Source: Terriglobus roseus (GTDB lineage Bacteria > Acidobacteriota > Terriglobia > Terriglobales > Acidobacteriaceae). From it: a DNA stretch of 64,000 nt. The stretch covers positions 1,426,001 through 1,490,000 of the forward strand of contig NZ_FNSD01000001.1 of NCBI RefSeq assembly GCF_900105625.1. The letters run 5' to 3'. Below, piece by piece: positions 8,197 to 17,724 of this stretch. Position numbers and translations under genes: made by a program. Each line of letters opens with the position of its first letter. Within the stretch, counting starts at the first letter, position 1. Under the pieces are notes generated by a model that was given only the letters and a program-made list of their open reading frames with translations, did not search any database and was not told the DNA's origin.

Positions 8197-9620
8197 AGCC
8201 GCCCCTGAGCCTTGATCTCGAGGTATTTGGAGATCGTGGCTGCCGCCACGCCAGCAGCGCTTGTCTCAACGACCAACACGCCACTCGCACGGAGCTGTGC
8301 AACCGTGATGCGCCGTCGCTCCAGCATCTCCTGCGCCGCCGCCGAAGCATACATGCCACGCGCATCAGCCGGTGCATTGCCTGCCAGCGCTTCCAGTTCC
8401 CGATGCTGAAGGAGTATCAGAACGACGAGATGGCGCTTCACCAGGCCAATGACGGCTGCAACAATCTCGGGCCTGCCTGCGGACTCGGTCATCTCCGTCA
8501 CCCACAGCACCAGCCCACGCCGCCGCTGTAATTGCCGCAGCCGTGAGGACGCCAGCATGTGGTCCGCCTCCGCGCGCTCACTGCGCACCTGCGACAACGC
8601 ATCGATCATCCGTCGCAGGTGCAGCGCACCCGAGCCCGGCAGCAACTGTTGTTGAATACCACGGCCATACGCCAGCAACCCGTACCGGTCGCCCGACTGG
8701 GCCACCACGCGTGCCAGTTGCCCTGCCGCCGAGGTCGCCTGATCCAGTTGGGTCACGACACTCGTCGAAACATCAAGTGCAGCGCCCTCGCAGGGAAGCT
8801 CAAACGCCGTACGCGATAATCTGCCGGCATCAATCACCATCCACACCTGCTGTGACCGCTCCGTGGTGAACTGTTGCGTGATCAGACGGTTGTGTCGCGC
8901 GGTCGCTGTCCACGAGATGTTTCGCATCTCATCGCCCGTCTGGTAGTCGCGCATTGTTTCAAATTCACGACCCAGACCAATGCGCCTCAGCCGCCGCTTC
9001 TCAAGTTCGATCTGCCGGGCACGCATCAGGAACAGGTCTGACTGCTCGCTTGTACCCTCACCCGACGCATACACGCGCACCGTCTGACGCAGGTCCGCGA
9101 TAGCCCATCGCTCCGCAAGTCCAAGCACGCTTCGATAGCGAACGTACAACTGACCAAGCGCCACATCCCCCCGCGCCGACGGTGTCACAGCATAGCGAAT
9201 CACAGTCGGCTCGTTCGGGTAAGCGATGCCGCGCGCCGGCCCTTTCAGATGCAGCATTGACGCATGAAGATCATCCGTCACCAACAAGCTGTGCAGCCCT
9301 GCTGCAGACTTCACAGCAGTGATCTCGATGTCCACGGGATGGCCGAGTTCGGGTGCATGCACGAATGTTCGCGTAAATACAAAACGTTCCGGCGCTGGCA
9401 GCAGCACCGCATCCGCAGACATCGCCGCGAACAGAAGCGCGTCCACGCCAAACATCAACCATGGCGTGCTTCCGTGCAAAAATGCTGGCACGGCCAGAAG
9501 GATTGCCGCGCCCAGCAACAGCAACGCGCGCGGCGTCAGGCCGAAGCCCAGCGCGCGGCCCAGCCGCCTGCCCTTTGCCCGCGCCCTGTGCGTTACCGGA
9601 GTTGGAATCAGCGTCTGCAT
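8193..9620 (-). CDS. DUF58 domain protein (von Willebrand A-like), MoxR partner
   Basis: A 475-aa protein. Two N-terminal membrane segments (ALLLLGAAILLAVPAFL, WLMFGVDALLFAAMSADAVLL) are followed by an immunoglobulin-like region. The DUF58 core reads REFETMRDYQTGDEMRNISW with TARHNRLITQQF, and then comes a vWA-like domain (VWMVIDAGRLSRT). The metal-site motif is DAGRLS rather than DxSxS, so metal binding may be lost. It sits 6 bp downstream of the MoxR ATPase gene. In known cases MoxR ATPases work with vWA/DUF58 proteins as metal-insertion or complex-assembly chaperones; that role is inferred here. Confidence 0.88.
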   Translation of the reverse strand: MQTLIPTPVTHRARAKGRRLGRALGFGLTPRALLLLGAAILLAVPAFLHGSTPWLMFGVDALLFAAMSADAVLLPAPERFVFTRTFVHAPELGHPVDIEITAVKSAAGLHSLLVTDDLHASMLHLKGPARGIAYPNEPTVIRYAVTPSARGDVALGQLYVRYRSVLGLAERWAIADLRQTVRVYASGEGTSEQSDLFLMRARQIELEKRRLRRIGLGREFETMRDYQTGDEMRNISWTATARHNRLITQQFTTERSQQVWMVIDAGRLSRTAFELPCEGAALDVSTSVVTQLDQATSAAGQLARVVAQSGDRYGLLAYGRGIQQQLLPGSGALHLRRMIDALSQVRSERAEADHMLASSRLRQLQRRRGLVLWVTEMTESAGRPEIVAAVIGLVKRHLVVLILLQHRELEALAGNAPADARGMYASAAAQEMLERRRITVAQLRASGVLVVETSAAGVAAATISKYLEIKAQGRL

Positions 9621-9626
9621 CCGCGC

Positions 9627-10586
9627 CTATTTCGGCAACGGCACCGCTGCCAGAATGTCGAAGACCACACGATCTGTGCTGAAGCCCTCGAGTTCTGCCT
9701 CAGGCTTCAACATCAGACGATGCCGCAACGTTGGTGTTGCTGCAGCTTTGACATCATCCGGCAACAGAAACGCACGTCCGTCGCGAGCAGCATAGGCTTT
9801 CGCCACCAGCAGCAACATCGCTGCCGCACGCGGCGATGCGCCCAGCGATAACGCAGGCCACTCGCGCGTCCTTCGCACCACCGCAAGCAGGTAGTCGAAG
9901 AGTGCCGGCTCAACGTTTACGGCACGCACCTCCTCGCGCGCAGCCTGTAACAAACCCGCATTCATCGGAGCAATCTCTGTATCCTCAAGTCGCTGTCCGG
10001 CAGTGATGCGATGATGCCGTTCCAGCACCGTACGCTCCTCCACGGCCGACGGATAGTCCACGCGGATCTTCATCAGAAAACGATCGAGCTGCGCCTCCGG
10101 AAGCGGATACGTCCCTTCAAACTCGAGAGGATTCTGCGTCGCAAAGACAGTGAAGTACCCGTCCAGTACATGGGTGTCACCGTCCAGCGTCACCTGCCGC
10201 TCTTCCATGCTTTCCAGCAAGGCAGCCTGCGTGCGTGGCGGCATGCGGTTCACCTCATCGGCCAGCAGGAACTGTGTGAACACAGGTCCGCGATGCAGCG
10301 AGAACTCGCCCGTCTTCGGCGAGAAGACATTCGTTCCGAGGATGTCCGCGGGCATCGTATCCGGCGTGCCCTGCACACGGCGAAAGTCCAGCGCCAGGAA
10401 GCGTGCCAGCGTCTTCACGGCCAGCGTCTTCGCTACGCCGGGCACACCCTCGATCAACGCGTGTCCGCCACACAGCAGCGTCAGCAGCGCCTGTTCCACC
10501 AGCTCCTGTTGTCCAGCCAGAACCTTCCCAAGCTCGGCGCGTCCGCTGCGGAACAGTTCCAGTGATGGGCTTGTCTCGTAAGTCAC
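9627..10586 (-). CDS. MoxR family AAA+ ATPase
   Basis: A 319-aa cytoplasmic AAA+ protein. Walker A is GVPGVAKT at residues 47-54, Walker B is FLLADEVNRMPPRTQ, sensor 1 is FATQNPLEFEGTYPLPEAQ, and the arginine finger follows in LDRFLMK. The C-terminal AAA lid (SLGASPRAAAMLLLVAKAYA) is typical of the MoxR family. The start overlaps the DUF4350 stop by 4 bp, which implies translational coupling. MoxR ATPases help fold or assemble partner complexes with vWA-type proteins. The natural partner here is the DUF58 product immediately downstream. Confidence 0.93.
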   Translation of the reverse strand: MTYETSPSLELFRSGRAELGKVLAGQQELVEQALLTLLCGGHALIEGVPGVAKTLAVKTLARFLALDFRRVQGTPDTMPADILGTNVFSPKTGEFSLHRGPVFTQFLLADEVNRMPPRTQAALLESMEERQVTLDGDTHVLDGYFTVFATQNPLEFEGTYPLPEAQLDRFLMKIRVDYPSAVEERTVLERHHRITAGQRLEDTEIAPMNAGLLQAAREEVRAVNVEPALFDYLLAVVRRTREWPALSLGASPRAAAMLLLVAKAYAARDGRAFLLPDDVKAAATPTLRHRLMLKPEAELEGFSTDRVVFDILAAVPLPK

Positions 10587-11818
10587 GTTGTCTCCACTTT
10601 GATCATTCGGTTTCCTGACAGATTGTCTGCGTTCGCAGGAAGGGCCTTGCGAAGTCGAGCAATCTCCCGGTCGATCGCCTGCACCAGCGTCAGCGCATCA
10701 CGCGGCCTCAGCTTGTCATAGCGCGCTGTATCGGCCCGTTCCAGTACCCGCTGCAACGGATGCGGATCGATGCCAAAACGATCGCCCACGATGGTTGCGA
10801 CAGCGAGTGCATCCGAGTTCGCGGTCGCTGGCGTGAGACCGCAGACGCTCACAAGAAATCGACTCAGTCTACGGCGAGCAGCTTCGGTCGCAGGCTCCGT
10901 AACCCCCGCACGTTGATAGAGCGCCCCCATATTCTGCGCGAACTCAACCGGTGAGGTGCGCGGCACATGGAGTGGCTCGCGGATGGGACCGCTACGGCGG
11001 CTGTAGCTCAAGAGCAGAAGCACGACCACCAGACCAGCCTGCACCGCCAGGGATCGCAGCGGCAGCCCCTTCAGGTAGTCCGCGGCAGCCGCGTTTTGGC
11101 CATGGTAAAACTCGTCGAAGATCACGCGACGCGCGCCGGCACCCTTTGCAGGCCCGACCGAAAGCAATAGCAGATGCAGGCTGCTGTCCTGCGCGATGCC
11201 GCGATTGGTCATCGCTTCTGACGAACTCCACCACACCATTTCACCTCCATGTGGATATGGTCGGTGAACCACCACGGCATCGCTGCCGCACCGCTGATCC
11301 ACGCGGACTGCGGGCTCCGGCGCGTTCCAAGGGGACATGTCGTAGGTGGACACGGCACCCACCTGCGCAAGCGCATCGGCACCTTCCGGGACGGAGGTAC
11401 AGAGCTCGCCAACGAATTGTGTCGCCTTGCCGGTGCGCCCGCCCGGCAGAAAGTACGCTCCACGAAAACCTGTAGCGAGGACACGGCCGCCGCGCTGCAG
11501 GAAGCGCTCCACCGCGCCATATTGCTGCTTCTGTTCGCCCTCCGCCGGCGCATAGGGCTCAGCGAGGATGTAAGTTGTGTGCGGAGCATCAGCAGCATCC
11601 AGTGCCGTTGTCGCAGCAACGTCGGATCGCGAAACCTCATAGCCAAGCTCACCCATCAGCACGAACGCTCCCTTGGCCCCGTGCGTGCCGGAGTTGTAGG
11701 TCGTCGGCATAGGATCGTCGTCGTGCGTGACCGGCGCAACGAACGCCGTCAACGCCACAATGACCACCACTGCCGCGAGCAGCCACAGCACGATCCGGCG
11801 ATCGGCACTTCCGCTCAT
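10583..11818 (-). CDS. DUF4350 domain membrane protein
   Basis: A 411-aa protein with an N-terminal anchor (IVLWLLAAVVVIVALTAFVAP), an extracytoplasmic DUF4350 domain (TYNSGTHGAKGAFVLMGELGYEVSR is the recognisable opening; VFDEFYHGQ-like IFDEFYHGQNA comes later) and a second membrane helix (AVQAGLVVVLLLLSYS) before a cytoplasmic tail of about 150 residues. The tail is rich in Arg and Glu. DUF4350 proteins typically lie between MoxR and DUF4129 genes, as here, and have no assigned activity. The gene overlaps both neighbours by 4 bp. Confidence 0.85.
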   Translation of the reverse strand: MSGSADRRIVLWLLAAVVVIVALTAFVAPVTHDDDPMPTTYNSGTHGAKGAFVLMGELGYEVSRSDVAATTALDAADAPHTTYILAEPYAPAEGEQKQQYGAVERFLQRGGRVLATGFRGAYFLPGGRTGKATQFVGELCTSVPEGADALAQVGAVSTYDMSPWNAPEPAVRVDQRCGSDAVVVHRPYPHGGEMVWWSSSEAMTNRGIAQDSSLHLLLLSVGPAKGAGARRVIFDEFYHGQNAAAADYLKGLPLRSLAVQAGLVVVLLLLSYSRRSGPIREPLHVPRTSPVEFAQNMGALYQRAGVTEPATEAARRRLSRFLVSVCGLTPATANSDALAVATIVGDRFGIDPHPLQRVLERADTARYDKLRPRDALTLVQAIDREIARLRKALPANADNLSGNRMIKVETT

Positions 11819-12849
11819 GCGCGCAACTCCCGGGCGGACGGATGCAGGGTCTCATAGTGCTGCAGCGCCTCGTTATAGTCCGACTCGGCAGCTGGCTGTT
11901 GACCATACCAGATGCGCTCAAACGCACCAGTCTGGGCGCGCAGAGGTTCACGTAGTTGCGACGCTGGAGCAATCAACTGCAAAGCCTCACGCGGTGTACG
12001 CGTCCCGCTGCGGCGCAACGTGCGACGGTCTTCCAGTGCCACAATCGACGCCCAATAGAGACAGTGCACGGCATCACGCCATTCGCCGTTTGCAGCATGC
12101 GTACGCGCCACTTCAGCCCATGCACGCGATTCCGCATCAGCCTGCGCGCGCGCCGATTCGCCACCCAACCTGCCCAGCGCGATGCGCTGACGATCCAGCG
12201 CTCGAAGCACCCACAACACAAGCAGCGACGCGGCGAGGATCACCGTTCCCCACTGCAGCGCCGTACCCAGCCAGGGAGCCATGCGGCCGAGAGAGGACAC
12301 GCCACGAAACAACTTTGATATCTGTCGCGAGATCCACGAACCAATGCGCTCCGTCAGCGAGTACTCAGCCGCGGTCGTCCGAAACTCCTTACGGGCGAGC
12401 ACCGCGTCTCGAGAGACTCGCTCCCTCGCTGTAAGCGCAATCGCCTTTGGCAGCGCATCGATCTCCGCTTCCTGCTCGGCGAGCCGCTCGGCTGCGCGCG
12501 GCAGCAGTTCACCACGCAATCGATGCGTTGGATCATTACTGTCATCCAGCAGATTTCGCAGCCACCCATAACGCTCCGCCACATGCGTGCCATCGGGCAG
12601 TGCAACGCGGTCGTCATCGCCCACTGCTGCAGCGTCACACGCAGTGACGACGCGACCGCAATCTGTCACCAGCTGACGCAGGCGTTTCAGGTGTTCGCGA
12701 TAGGCCGTCGGGGAGACATCGCGTAATGGCGCCAGGCCTGCGTGCGGCACCATTGCCGGGAGTTGTGGCTGCGCGCTCGCACCGTGCGTCGCAGCAAACA
12801 GTAGCAGTGCGACTGCGATGGTACGGCCGGCCAACGTCAGGGTGCGCAT
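11815..12849 (-). CDS. DUF4129 domain protein
   Basis: A 344-aa protein with a signal peptide or anchor (TIAVALLLFAATHGASAQ), a helical extracytoplasmic region, one clear membrane segment (WLGTALQWGTVILAASLLVLWVL, read in parts) and a C-terminal cytoplasmic DUF4129 domain. The hallmark is HAANGEWRDAVHCLYWASIV followed by RSGTRTPREALQL. DUF4129 domains also occur at the C-termini of membrane transglutaminase-like proteins that sit next to MoxR/DUF58 pairs. No transglutaminase domain is present here. The coupling to DUF4350 by a 4-bp overlap suggests a fixed stoichiometry. Confidence 0.83.
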   Translation of the reverse strand: MRTLTLAGRTIAVALLLFAATHGASAQPQLPAMVPHAGLAPLRDVSPTAYREHLKRLRQLVTDCGRVVTACDAAAVGDDDRVALPDGTHVAERYGWLRNLLDDSNDPTHRLRGELLPRAAERLAEQEAEIDALPKAIALTARERVSRDAVLARKEFRTTAAEYSLTERIGSWISRQISKLFRGVSSLGRMAPWLGTALQWGTVILAASLLVLWVLRALDRQRIALGRLGGESARAQADAESRAWAEVARTHAANGEWRDAVHCLYWASIVALEDRRTLRRSGTRTPREALQLIAPASQLREPLRAQTGAFERIWYGQQPAAESDYNEALQHYETLHPSARELRA

Positions 12850-12857
12850 GCGATGGC

Positions 12858-13910
12858 TCAGGCCTCGAATGACTCTGCCGGTACAGCGGTGAGACTGCGC
12901 TGCATCAGCACCTCGATGTCATACCCTTCGCGACGCACGCGTTCATCCACGTAGATCAGGCAAAGCGCAATCGAAGCGACGGGCGCGACCAGCATCGCGG
13001 CCACAAAGCCCACGACCAGCTCGATTGCCAGCAGAAGCAGGTGCTCCGCGCCCCGAGAGTTTGTGGCAATCATCACGAGCGGGATCTGGATGCCACCGGC
13101 AACCATCTGCAACACATAGACCAGTAGCAACGCCAGGAAGATGCGCCCCTTACGCCCGGCGGCCAGCTCTTTTGAGCGTCGCAACGAAGCGTTCACGCCA
13201 AGGTCTTCGCCAACGCCCGCCGGAGTGGCCAGCGCGTTTCGCAGGAAATTGAGTATGCCCAAGACTCCACCGGCGATCACGCAGATCGTCCCGGCCAGCG
13301 CCGCCAGCGCTGTGAGCATCGGGCTGCGGGCCCGTGCGGAGAGAGCGATGCCACCGAAGAGCAGGACCGCGCCGATACTTGTCGGCCAGATCGCACTCCA
13401 GAGCTGTCGAAGCGCGATGCCGCTCCAACGCAGCCAGCGACTTCTCACCGCGCGATACGATTCCCCTGCCCCGGCAGTAAGGCCACGGGTGATGCGACTC
13501 ACCGCATCGGCCGTCGCTGCGTGTGAGATCGCGTAGGCAACCAGGAACAGCAGCGTCGCCGGCAGGAAGTACACCTGCATCAGCATCAAGCTGCCCATTG
13601 CCCCCGCGAGTTCGTCGGGCCGGCTTCCCGGCGACAACGCCGTCGGCAAGTGCCGGTATGCGGCCACAATCAAACGCGCGATGCTTGACAGCGTCAGAAC
13701 AACGGCGGGCACAGCCCCGATACTGGCGAACAGCCAGAAGCGCCGTCGATAGAATGCCAGCGTGCGATCGAGAATCTCCCCCGTCGACAGGGGCCGCAGC
13801 TGTGGTGCCGCGCCCGACATGCCCGCACCAGCGGGAGCCGGCGGCATGTATGCCGGGGCGGCGCCGTAAGCAGACGGTGAGAAGCCCTGATACGCGTCCT
13901 CTGGTTCCAC
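12858..13910 (-). CDS. Polytopic membrane protein resembling the glycerophosphodiesterase membrane domain
   Basis: A 350-aa protein. After a Pro/Ala-rich N-terminus (residues 1-35) comes LRPLSTGEILDRTLAFYRRR, the usual lead-in of proteins with the GPDPase membrane domain or DUF975-like folds. About six hydrophobic segments follow, including LFASIGAVPAVVLTLSSI, LPATLLFLVAYAISHA and LVVGFVAAMLVAPVASIALC. It is the first gene of the DUF4129-DUF4350-MoxR-DUF58 run and is 8 bp from DUF4129. No catalytic motif is visible. A scaffold or transport role within the cluster is only inferred. Confidence 0.75.
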   Translation of the reverse strand: MEPEDAYQGFSPSAYGAAPAYMPPAPAGAGMSGAAPQLRPLSTGEILDRTLAFYRRRFWLFASIGAVPAVVLTLSSIARLIVAAYRHLPTALSPGSRPDELAGAMGSLMLMQVYFLPATLLFLVAYAISHAATADAVSRITRGLTAGAGESYRAVRSRWLRWSGIALRQLWSAIWPTSIGAVLLFGGIALSARARSPMLTALAALAGTICVIAGGVLGILNFLRNALATPAGVGEDLGVNASLRRSKELAAGRKGRIFLALLLVYVLQMVAGGIQIPLVMIATNSRGAEHLLLLAIELVVGFVAAMLVAPVASIALCLIYVDERVRREGYDIEVLMQRSLTAVPAESFEA

Positions 13911-13927
13911 CGCTTACCCTCGCAGAC

Positions 13928-16504
13928 TTATCGGGAAATAGTTGTGCTGGTGAGCCATTGTTGCAGGCCCGGCTGCTGTTGTGCACGAAACTTTACGCAG
14001 CTGTCGATGTTCCCCAGCGCATCCCGCAACGCCCGTTCCGTCGCCGTGACAGGGTGTGCCGCGAAGAACTGTTGCACGTCGGCACGCTCCTCCGCGCTGC
14101 AGAACGATCCGGTAGCCGAAACCACGCGGTTCCCGCTCGCAACCGTCAACTGCGCATGAACTTTGTCCCAGTTCTTCTTCATGTATTCCCACGCGGCCGT
14201 ACGCGTATCCCGTTGTTGCAGAAGAATGACCATGGGAATCCAGCTTTCCTGGTTTCGGACCTTGCCGCTGGTGACATAGTCCATGGTCCGGTTGACTAAT
14301 GCCGGGTTCGTGAACTGCGGCAGCAGATTCAGCGCCTGAGACTTCTCCGTAGGGATGGTCGTTGTCTCAAGGAAGCGTTGCATCTGGTCGTACAACGCCG
14401 CATCTCCATGCGATGCGGCGACATCCAGGGCATTCGAGGCCAGTTCCGGCTCAACCGAGCGGTCCCCACGCAAATAACCCTGCGTAATCTTATTGGCTTC
14501 AGCAATCACCGCGGTGTCGTCCGACACGCCAAGGAATTGGAATAGCTCGGCACGTCGAGCTGCTTCCGCCGGCGTGGGCTTCACACTGCGGTACACCGGC
14601 GAGAACTGCTGCCGTATCCAGGCCTTCAAAAGATCACGCTGTGCGTCCGTTGCGACCCGTGAACTGATCGCGGCAGTTCCCGTAAACGCCTGCTGCACGA
14701 CCTGGGCGTTGGAATCAGCGCGCAGGCTTCCGACCAGATCGAGGTACCCACCAAGCGATCCTTGCCCCGAACGCATCAGCGCGTAGCGGTCTCCGAGCAG
14801 GCCGATGCGCTCCGGCGCATTCAGCCCGGGCGCCGTTGCGATCAGTGACTTCAGAGATGCTGCATCGTAGTTACTCCGATAGAACCCCTTCGCATCCGCG
14901 TTGGCATAGGGACCCGCGGGTGACACACTCACCGCACCCTCTTGCACCACCTGGCACGATCCGCCACGCAAGCAAACGGGTGCGGTCCAGGGCATCTTCG
15001 CCGCACCGCTCGAATCATTCGCCGAAGCCAGATTCGACAGATAGAAGCGCGACTCGGAGACGTTGTATTTGCCACTGCCCTGCGCCTCGAAGGTCAGCAG
15101 CGGCACGCCCGGCAGGGCTACAAAGCTCTCCATGATCTTGTCCACGGGCTTACCGCTGGCCGCGGTCTGGGCATTCCAAAAGTCTTCGGCTGTGGCGTTC
15201 CCAAACTTATGTGTCTGCATGTAGTTGTGGAGTCCGCGCTGAAATGCGGCGTCGCCCACATAGTGCTCCACCATGCCGATGACCGCGCCGGCCTTGCCGT
15301 ACGAGATGCCATCGAACTGCTCTTCAATCTCCGCAGGCGTATCTGCCTTGCTGCGGATCGCGCGTGTGGTGGGCGCTGCGTCCAGGTTCATGGTCTGGTT
15401 CAGGCTCAGCGCTGCATCCTCGCGCATGCCCCACGTCGGCTGCCACTCATCGACAGCCTTGTACTCCATCCATGTCGCAAATCCTTCGTTCAGCCACAGG
15501 TTGTCCCACCACTGCATGGTCACAAGGTCGCCGAACCACTGGTGCGCCATCTCGTGCGCAACATCGACCGCAACCAGCTTCTTCGCGGAGAGCGATGCCT
15601 TCTCGTCGACCAGCAGAGCCGTCTCGCGATACGTGATGCAACCCCAGTTCTCCATCGCCCCCGCTTCAAAGTCGGGGATGCCAATCATGTCCAGCTTCGG
15701 CATCGCATACTTCACGCCGAAATACTGGTTGTAGTAATGCAGAAAGTGCTCGGCGGCGTGCAGCGCAAAGGGTGTCAGCGCAATCTTGTCCGGCGTCGAG
15801 CAGCTGCGGATTGGCGTGCCGTCCGCCTTGCCGCTCGTGCAAACCCAATCGCCCACCTGGAAGGCCAGCAGATAAGTCGACATCTTCGGCGTGGTAGCGA
15901 ATGTCTGCGTATGCATGCCACCACTCGCGGGCTTGTCGCTCAACATGTTCGTGTTCGCGATGACAATATCGCCCTTATCGATAGTTAGCGACAGGTCGAA
16001 GGTCGCTTTCATCGCCGGCTCATCGAAGCTTGGGAAGGCACGTCGCGCGTCGGTCGATTCAAACTGCGTCACGGCATAGTTGCGCTTGGCTGTCTTCGAA
16101 AGATAGAAGCCGCGCAGCTTGTCGTTCAGGATCCCCGTGTAGGCAATCGACAGCGTCACCTTCCCCGCAGGGAGCGGGTTCGCGAAGGTGAAGGTGGCCT
16201 GCTCTTTTGTCTCGTCGTACGCGACGGTGCCGGTCTGCCCCATGGTCGGGGCCTGCGCTTCGCCACTGCGTTGCGGCAGAGCTTTCACGCTCGTCAGCTT
16301 CAACTCGATCGCATTCAGCGTGATGGTGTTGGAGGGCTGCGCCAGCGTGACATCAATCGTCTCTTCACCGATGAAGGTGGCCGACTTCAGATCAGGCGTC
16401 AGGTGGAGCGCGTAGTGTTCCGGAACCACATTTGAGGACAGGCGCTGCGCCGTGACTGGCGCTGCGGCAAACAGCATAGCCAGCAGGGGAAGACCAATTC
16501 GCAT
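13928..16504 (-). CDS. Secreted M1 family zinc aminopeptidase
   Basis: An 858-aa exported metallopeptidase. ATG 16504 is preferred because it begins a clean signal peptide (MRIGLPLLAMLFAAAPVTAQ); an upstream ATG would put 24 residues in front of it. The substrate motif GAMENWG is followed by the zinc site HEMAHQWFGD near residue 317 and the third ligand in LWLNEGFATWME, the standard HExxH-x18-E spacing. The C-terminal half is the helical ERAP1-C-like domain. It releases N-terminal residues from peptides outside the cytoplasm. The next minus-strand gene starts 17 bp beyond its stop, so it may be co-transcribed with the MoxR cluster, though no functional tie is evident. Confidence 0.93.
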   Translation of the reverse strand: MRIGLPLLAMLFAAAPVTAQRLSSNVVPEHYALHLTPDLKSATFIGEETIDVTLAQPSNTITLNAIELKLTSVKALPQRSGEAQAPTMGQTGTVAYDETKEQATFTFANPLPAGKVTLSIAYTGILNDKLRGFYLSKTAKRNYAVTQFESTDARRAFPSFDEPAMKATFDLSLTIDKGDIVIANTNMLSDKPASGGMHTQTFATTPKMSTYLLAFQVGDWVCTSGKADGTPIRSCSTPDKIALTPFALHAAEHFLHYYNQYFGVKYAMPKLDMIGIPDFEAGAMENWGCITYRETALLVDEKASLSAKKLVAVDVAHEMAHQWFGDLVTMQWWDNLWLNEGFATWMEYKAVDEWQPTWGMREDAALSLNQTMNLDAAPTTRAIRSKADTPAEIEEQFDGISYGKAGAVIGMVEHYVGDAAFQRGLHNYMQTHKFGNATAEDFWNAQTAASGKPVDKIMESFVALPGVPLLTFEAQGSGKYNVSESRFYLSNLASANDSSGAAKMPWTAPVCLRGGSCQVVQEGAVSVSPAGPYANADAKGFYRSNYDAASLKSLIATAPGLNAPERIGLLGDRYALMRSGQGSLGGYLDLVGSLRADSNAQVVQQAFTGTAAISSRVATDAQRDLLKAWIRQQFSPVYRSVKPTPAEAARRAELFQFLGVSDDTAVIAEANKITQGYLRGDRSVEPELASNALDVAASHGDAALYDQMQRFLETTTIPTEKSQALNLLPQFTNPALVNRTMDYVTSGKVRNQESWIPMVILLQQRDTRTAAWEYMKKNWDKVHAQLTVASGNRVVSATGSFCSAEERADVQQFFAAHPVTATERALRDALGNIDSCVKFRAQQQPGLQQWLTSTTISR

Positions 16505-16572
16505 GGCAACCAGTGTATGACGTCGTGCAGGCGTAGATCCCGTCATCCCGAAATGCACGATCTGGCGAGTCG

Positions 16573-17724
16573 TCACACGGCAGTCGTCAGGGCCTGGTTG
16601 CCACCACTGCGCTTCACCGCGTACATCGCCCGGTCACAGTGGGTCATCAGCTGATCCCAGCTTGCGGACGAATCATCCGTGAGCTCAGCGAAGCCAACAC
16701 TGGTGGTGACCCGAAACACGGCTTGCTCGTGGGATATTTCAAGATCGGCAACGCAGGTGCGAACCTTTTCGGCAATCACTTCTGCCATAGCCAGGTTGGT
16801 TGCGGGCAGGATCACCAGGAACTCGTCGCCGCCAACACGCGCTGCCAGGTCATCCGGACGCAGAGCAGAGCGCAGGCAATTTGCCACTGCCACCAGCGCA
16901 GCGTCTCCTCCACGATGTCCATGCTCGTCGTTGATGCCCTTGAACGCATCCAGATCCATCGCCAGGGCGCACACACGAGTGCTCTTTCGGCGCAGCTTCT
17001 GCAGCTCACGATTTGCAGCGACCTCGATTGCCCGCCGGTTCAGCAGCCCCGTAAGCGAGTCGGTTGAAGCCTGCACTTCCAGGTCCTGCCGCAGTAGAGC
17101 CATCGTGATCCAGACGTAGGCCACAATGATGCCGCACTGCAGACACGTGGTGAAGATCACGATCGACTGCAGGAAGAAGCCACTTTCCAGGTAGTTTGAG
17201 GGCGCACCCGTACTGTGAATGCCCACCAGCCGGACGAAATTGCCGCAGCCCAGCAGGAACAGCATCACCGCCATCGGCAGGCCCATCTTCCATTTGGCCC
17301 GATGGGATTGGAAGAGGATCACGCCTGCGGCATTCCATTGCTGCAGGCCCAGCACCAGGCTGAAGAGGAGGAGACGTCGACTCGTGTTGGGGGTGATAAC
17401 TCCGTATTGCACGACTGCGATCAGCCCCAGAACGACCAGTGCAGCCTGAACGAAACGCTGGCCGCGCCTGCGACCGAAGAGATCTTCCAGGCCCAGCATG
17501 AGGACGTAATAGCCCACAAAGAACGTGCCGGTTGCGCCCACGATCGAGAGTGGATCGGGGATCTGGCCGCGCAACAGCACGGCGATTGCCGCGATGAGCA
17601 GACAGACGTTATAGAGCAGGAACTTGCCGACGCCGCCAATGCCGCGATACATGCCTGCATTCGTCAGAATCAGCAACATGCAGAGCGCCAAGAACACCAC
17701 ATGTTGAATGTGCAGGAGGTGCAT
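16573..17724 (-). CDS. Membrane-bound GGDEF diguanylate cyclase
   Basis: A 383-aa protein that should make cyclic di-GMP. The start at 17724 (MHLLHIQHVVF) places the first membrane helix at the N-terminus. Six or seven hydrophobic segments cover residues 1-215 (for instance LLYNVCLLIAAIAVLL, FLLFSLVLGL-like LLLFSLVLGLQQW). A GGDEF domain follows, opening with STDSLTGLLNRRA. The active site is RVGGDEF near residue 297, and RPDD lies five residues upstream, so the inhibitory I-site is conserved and product feedback is expected. No EAL or sensor domain of known type is seen. The gene stands alone between the sugar locus and the peptidase. Confidence 0.9.
   Translation of the reverse strand: MHLLHIQHVVFLALCMLLILTNAGMYRGIGGVGKFLLYNVCLLIAAIAVLLRGQIPDPLSIVGATGTFFVGYYVLMLGLEDLFGRRRGQRFVQAALVVLGLIAVVQYGVITPNTSRRLLLFSLVLGLQQWNAAGVILFQSHRAKWKMGLPMAVMLFLLGCGNFVRLVGIHSTGAPSNYLESGFFLQSIVIFTTCLQCGIIVAYVWITMALLRQDLEVQASTDSLTGLLNRRAIEVAANRELQKLRRKSTRVCALAMDLDAFKGINDEHGHRGGDAALVAVANCLRSALRPDDLAARVGGDEFLVILPATNLAMAEVIAEKVRTCVADLEISHEQAVFRVTTSVGFAELTDDSSASWDQLMTHCDRAMYAVKRSGGNQALTTAV

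Noticed and set aside
14942-15988. 348-codon plus-strand frame over the M1 peptidase
   Set aside because: Composition is that of the reverse complement of a high-GC gene, with His/Arg/Leu bias and no motif; the minus-strand peptidase has all catalytic motifs.
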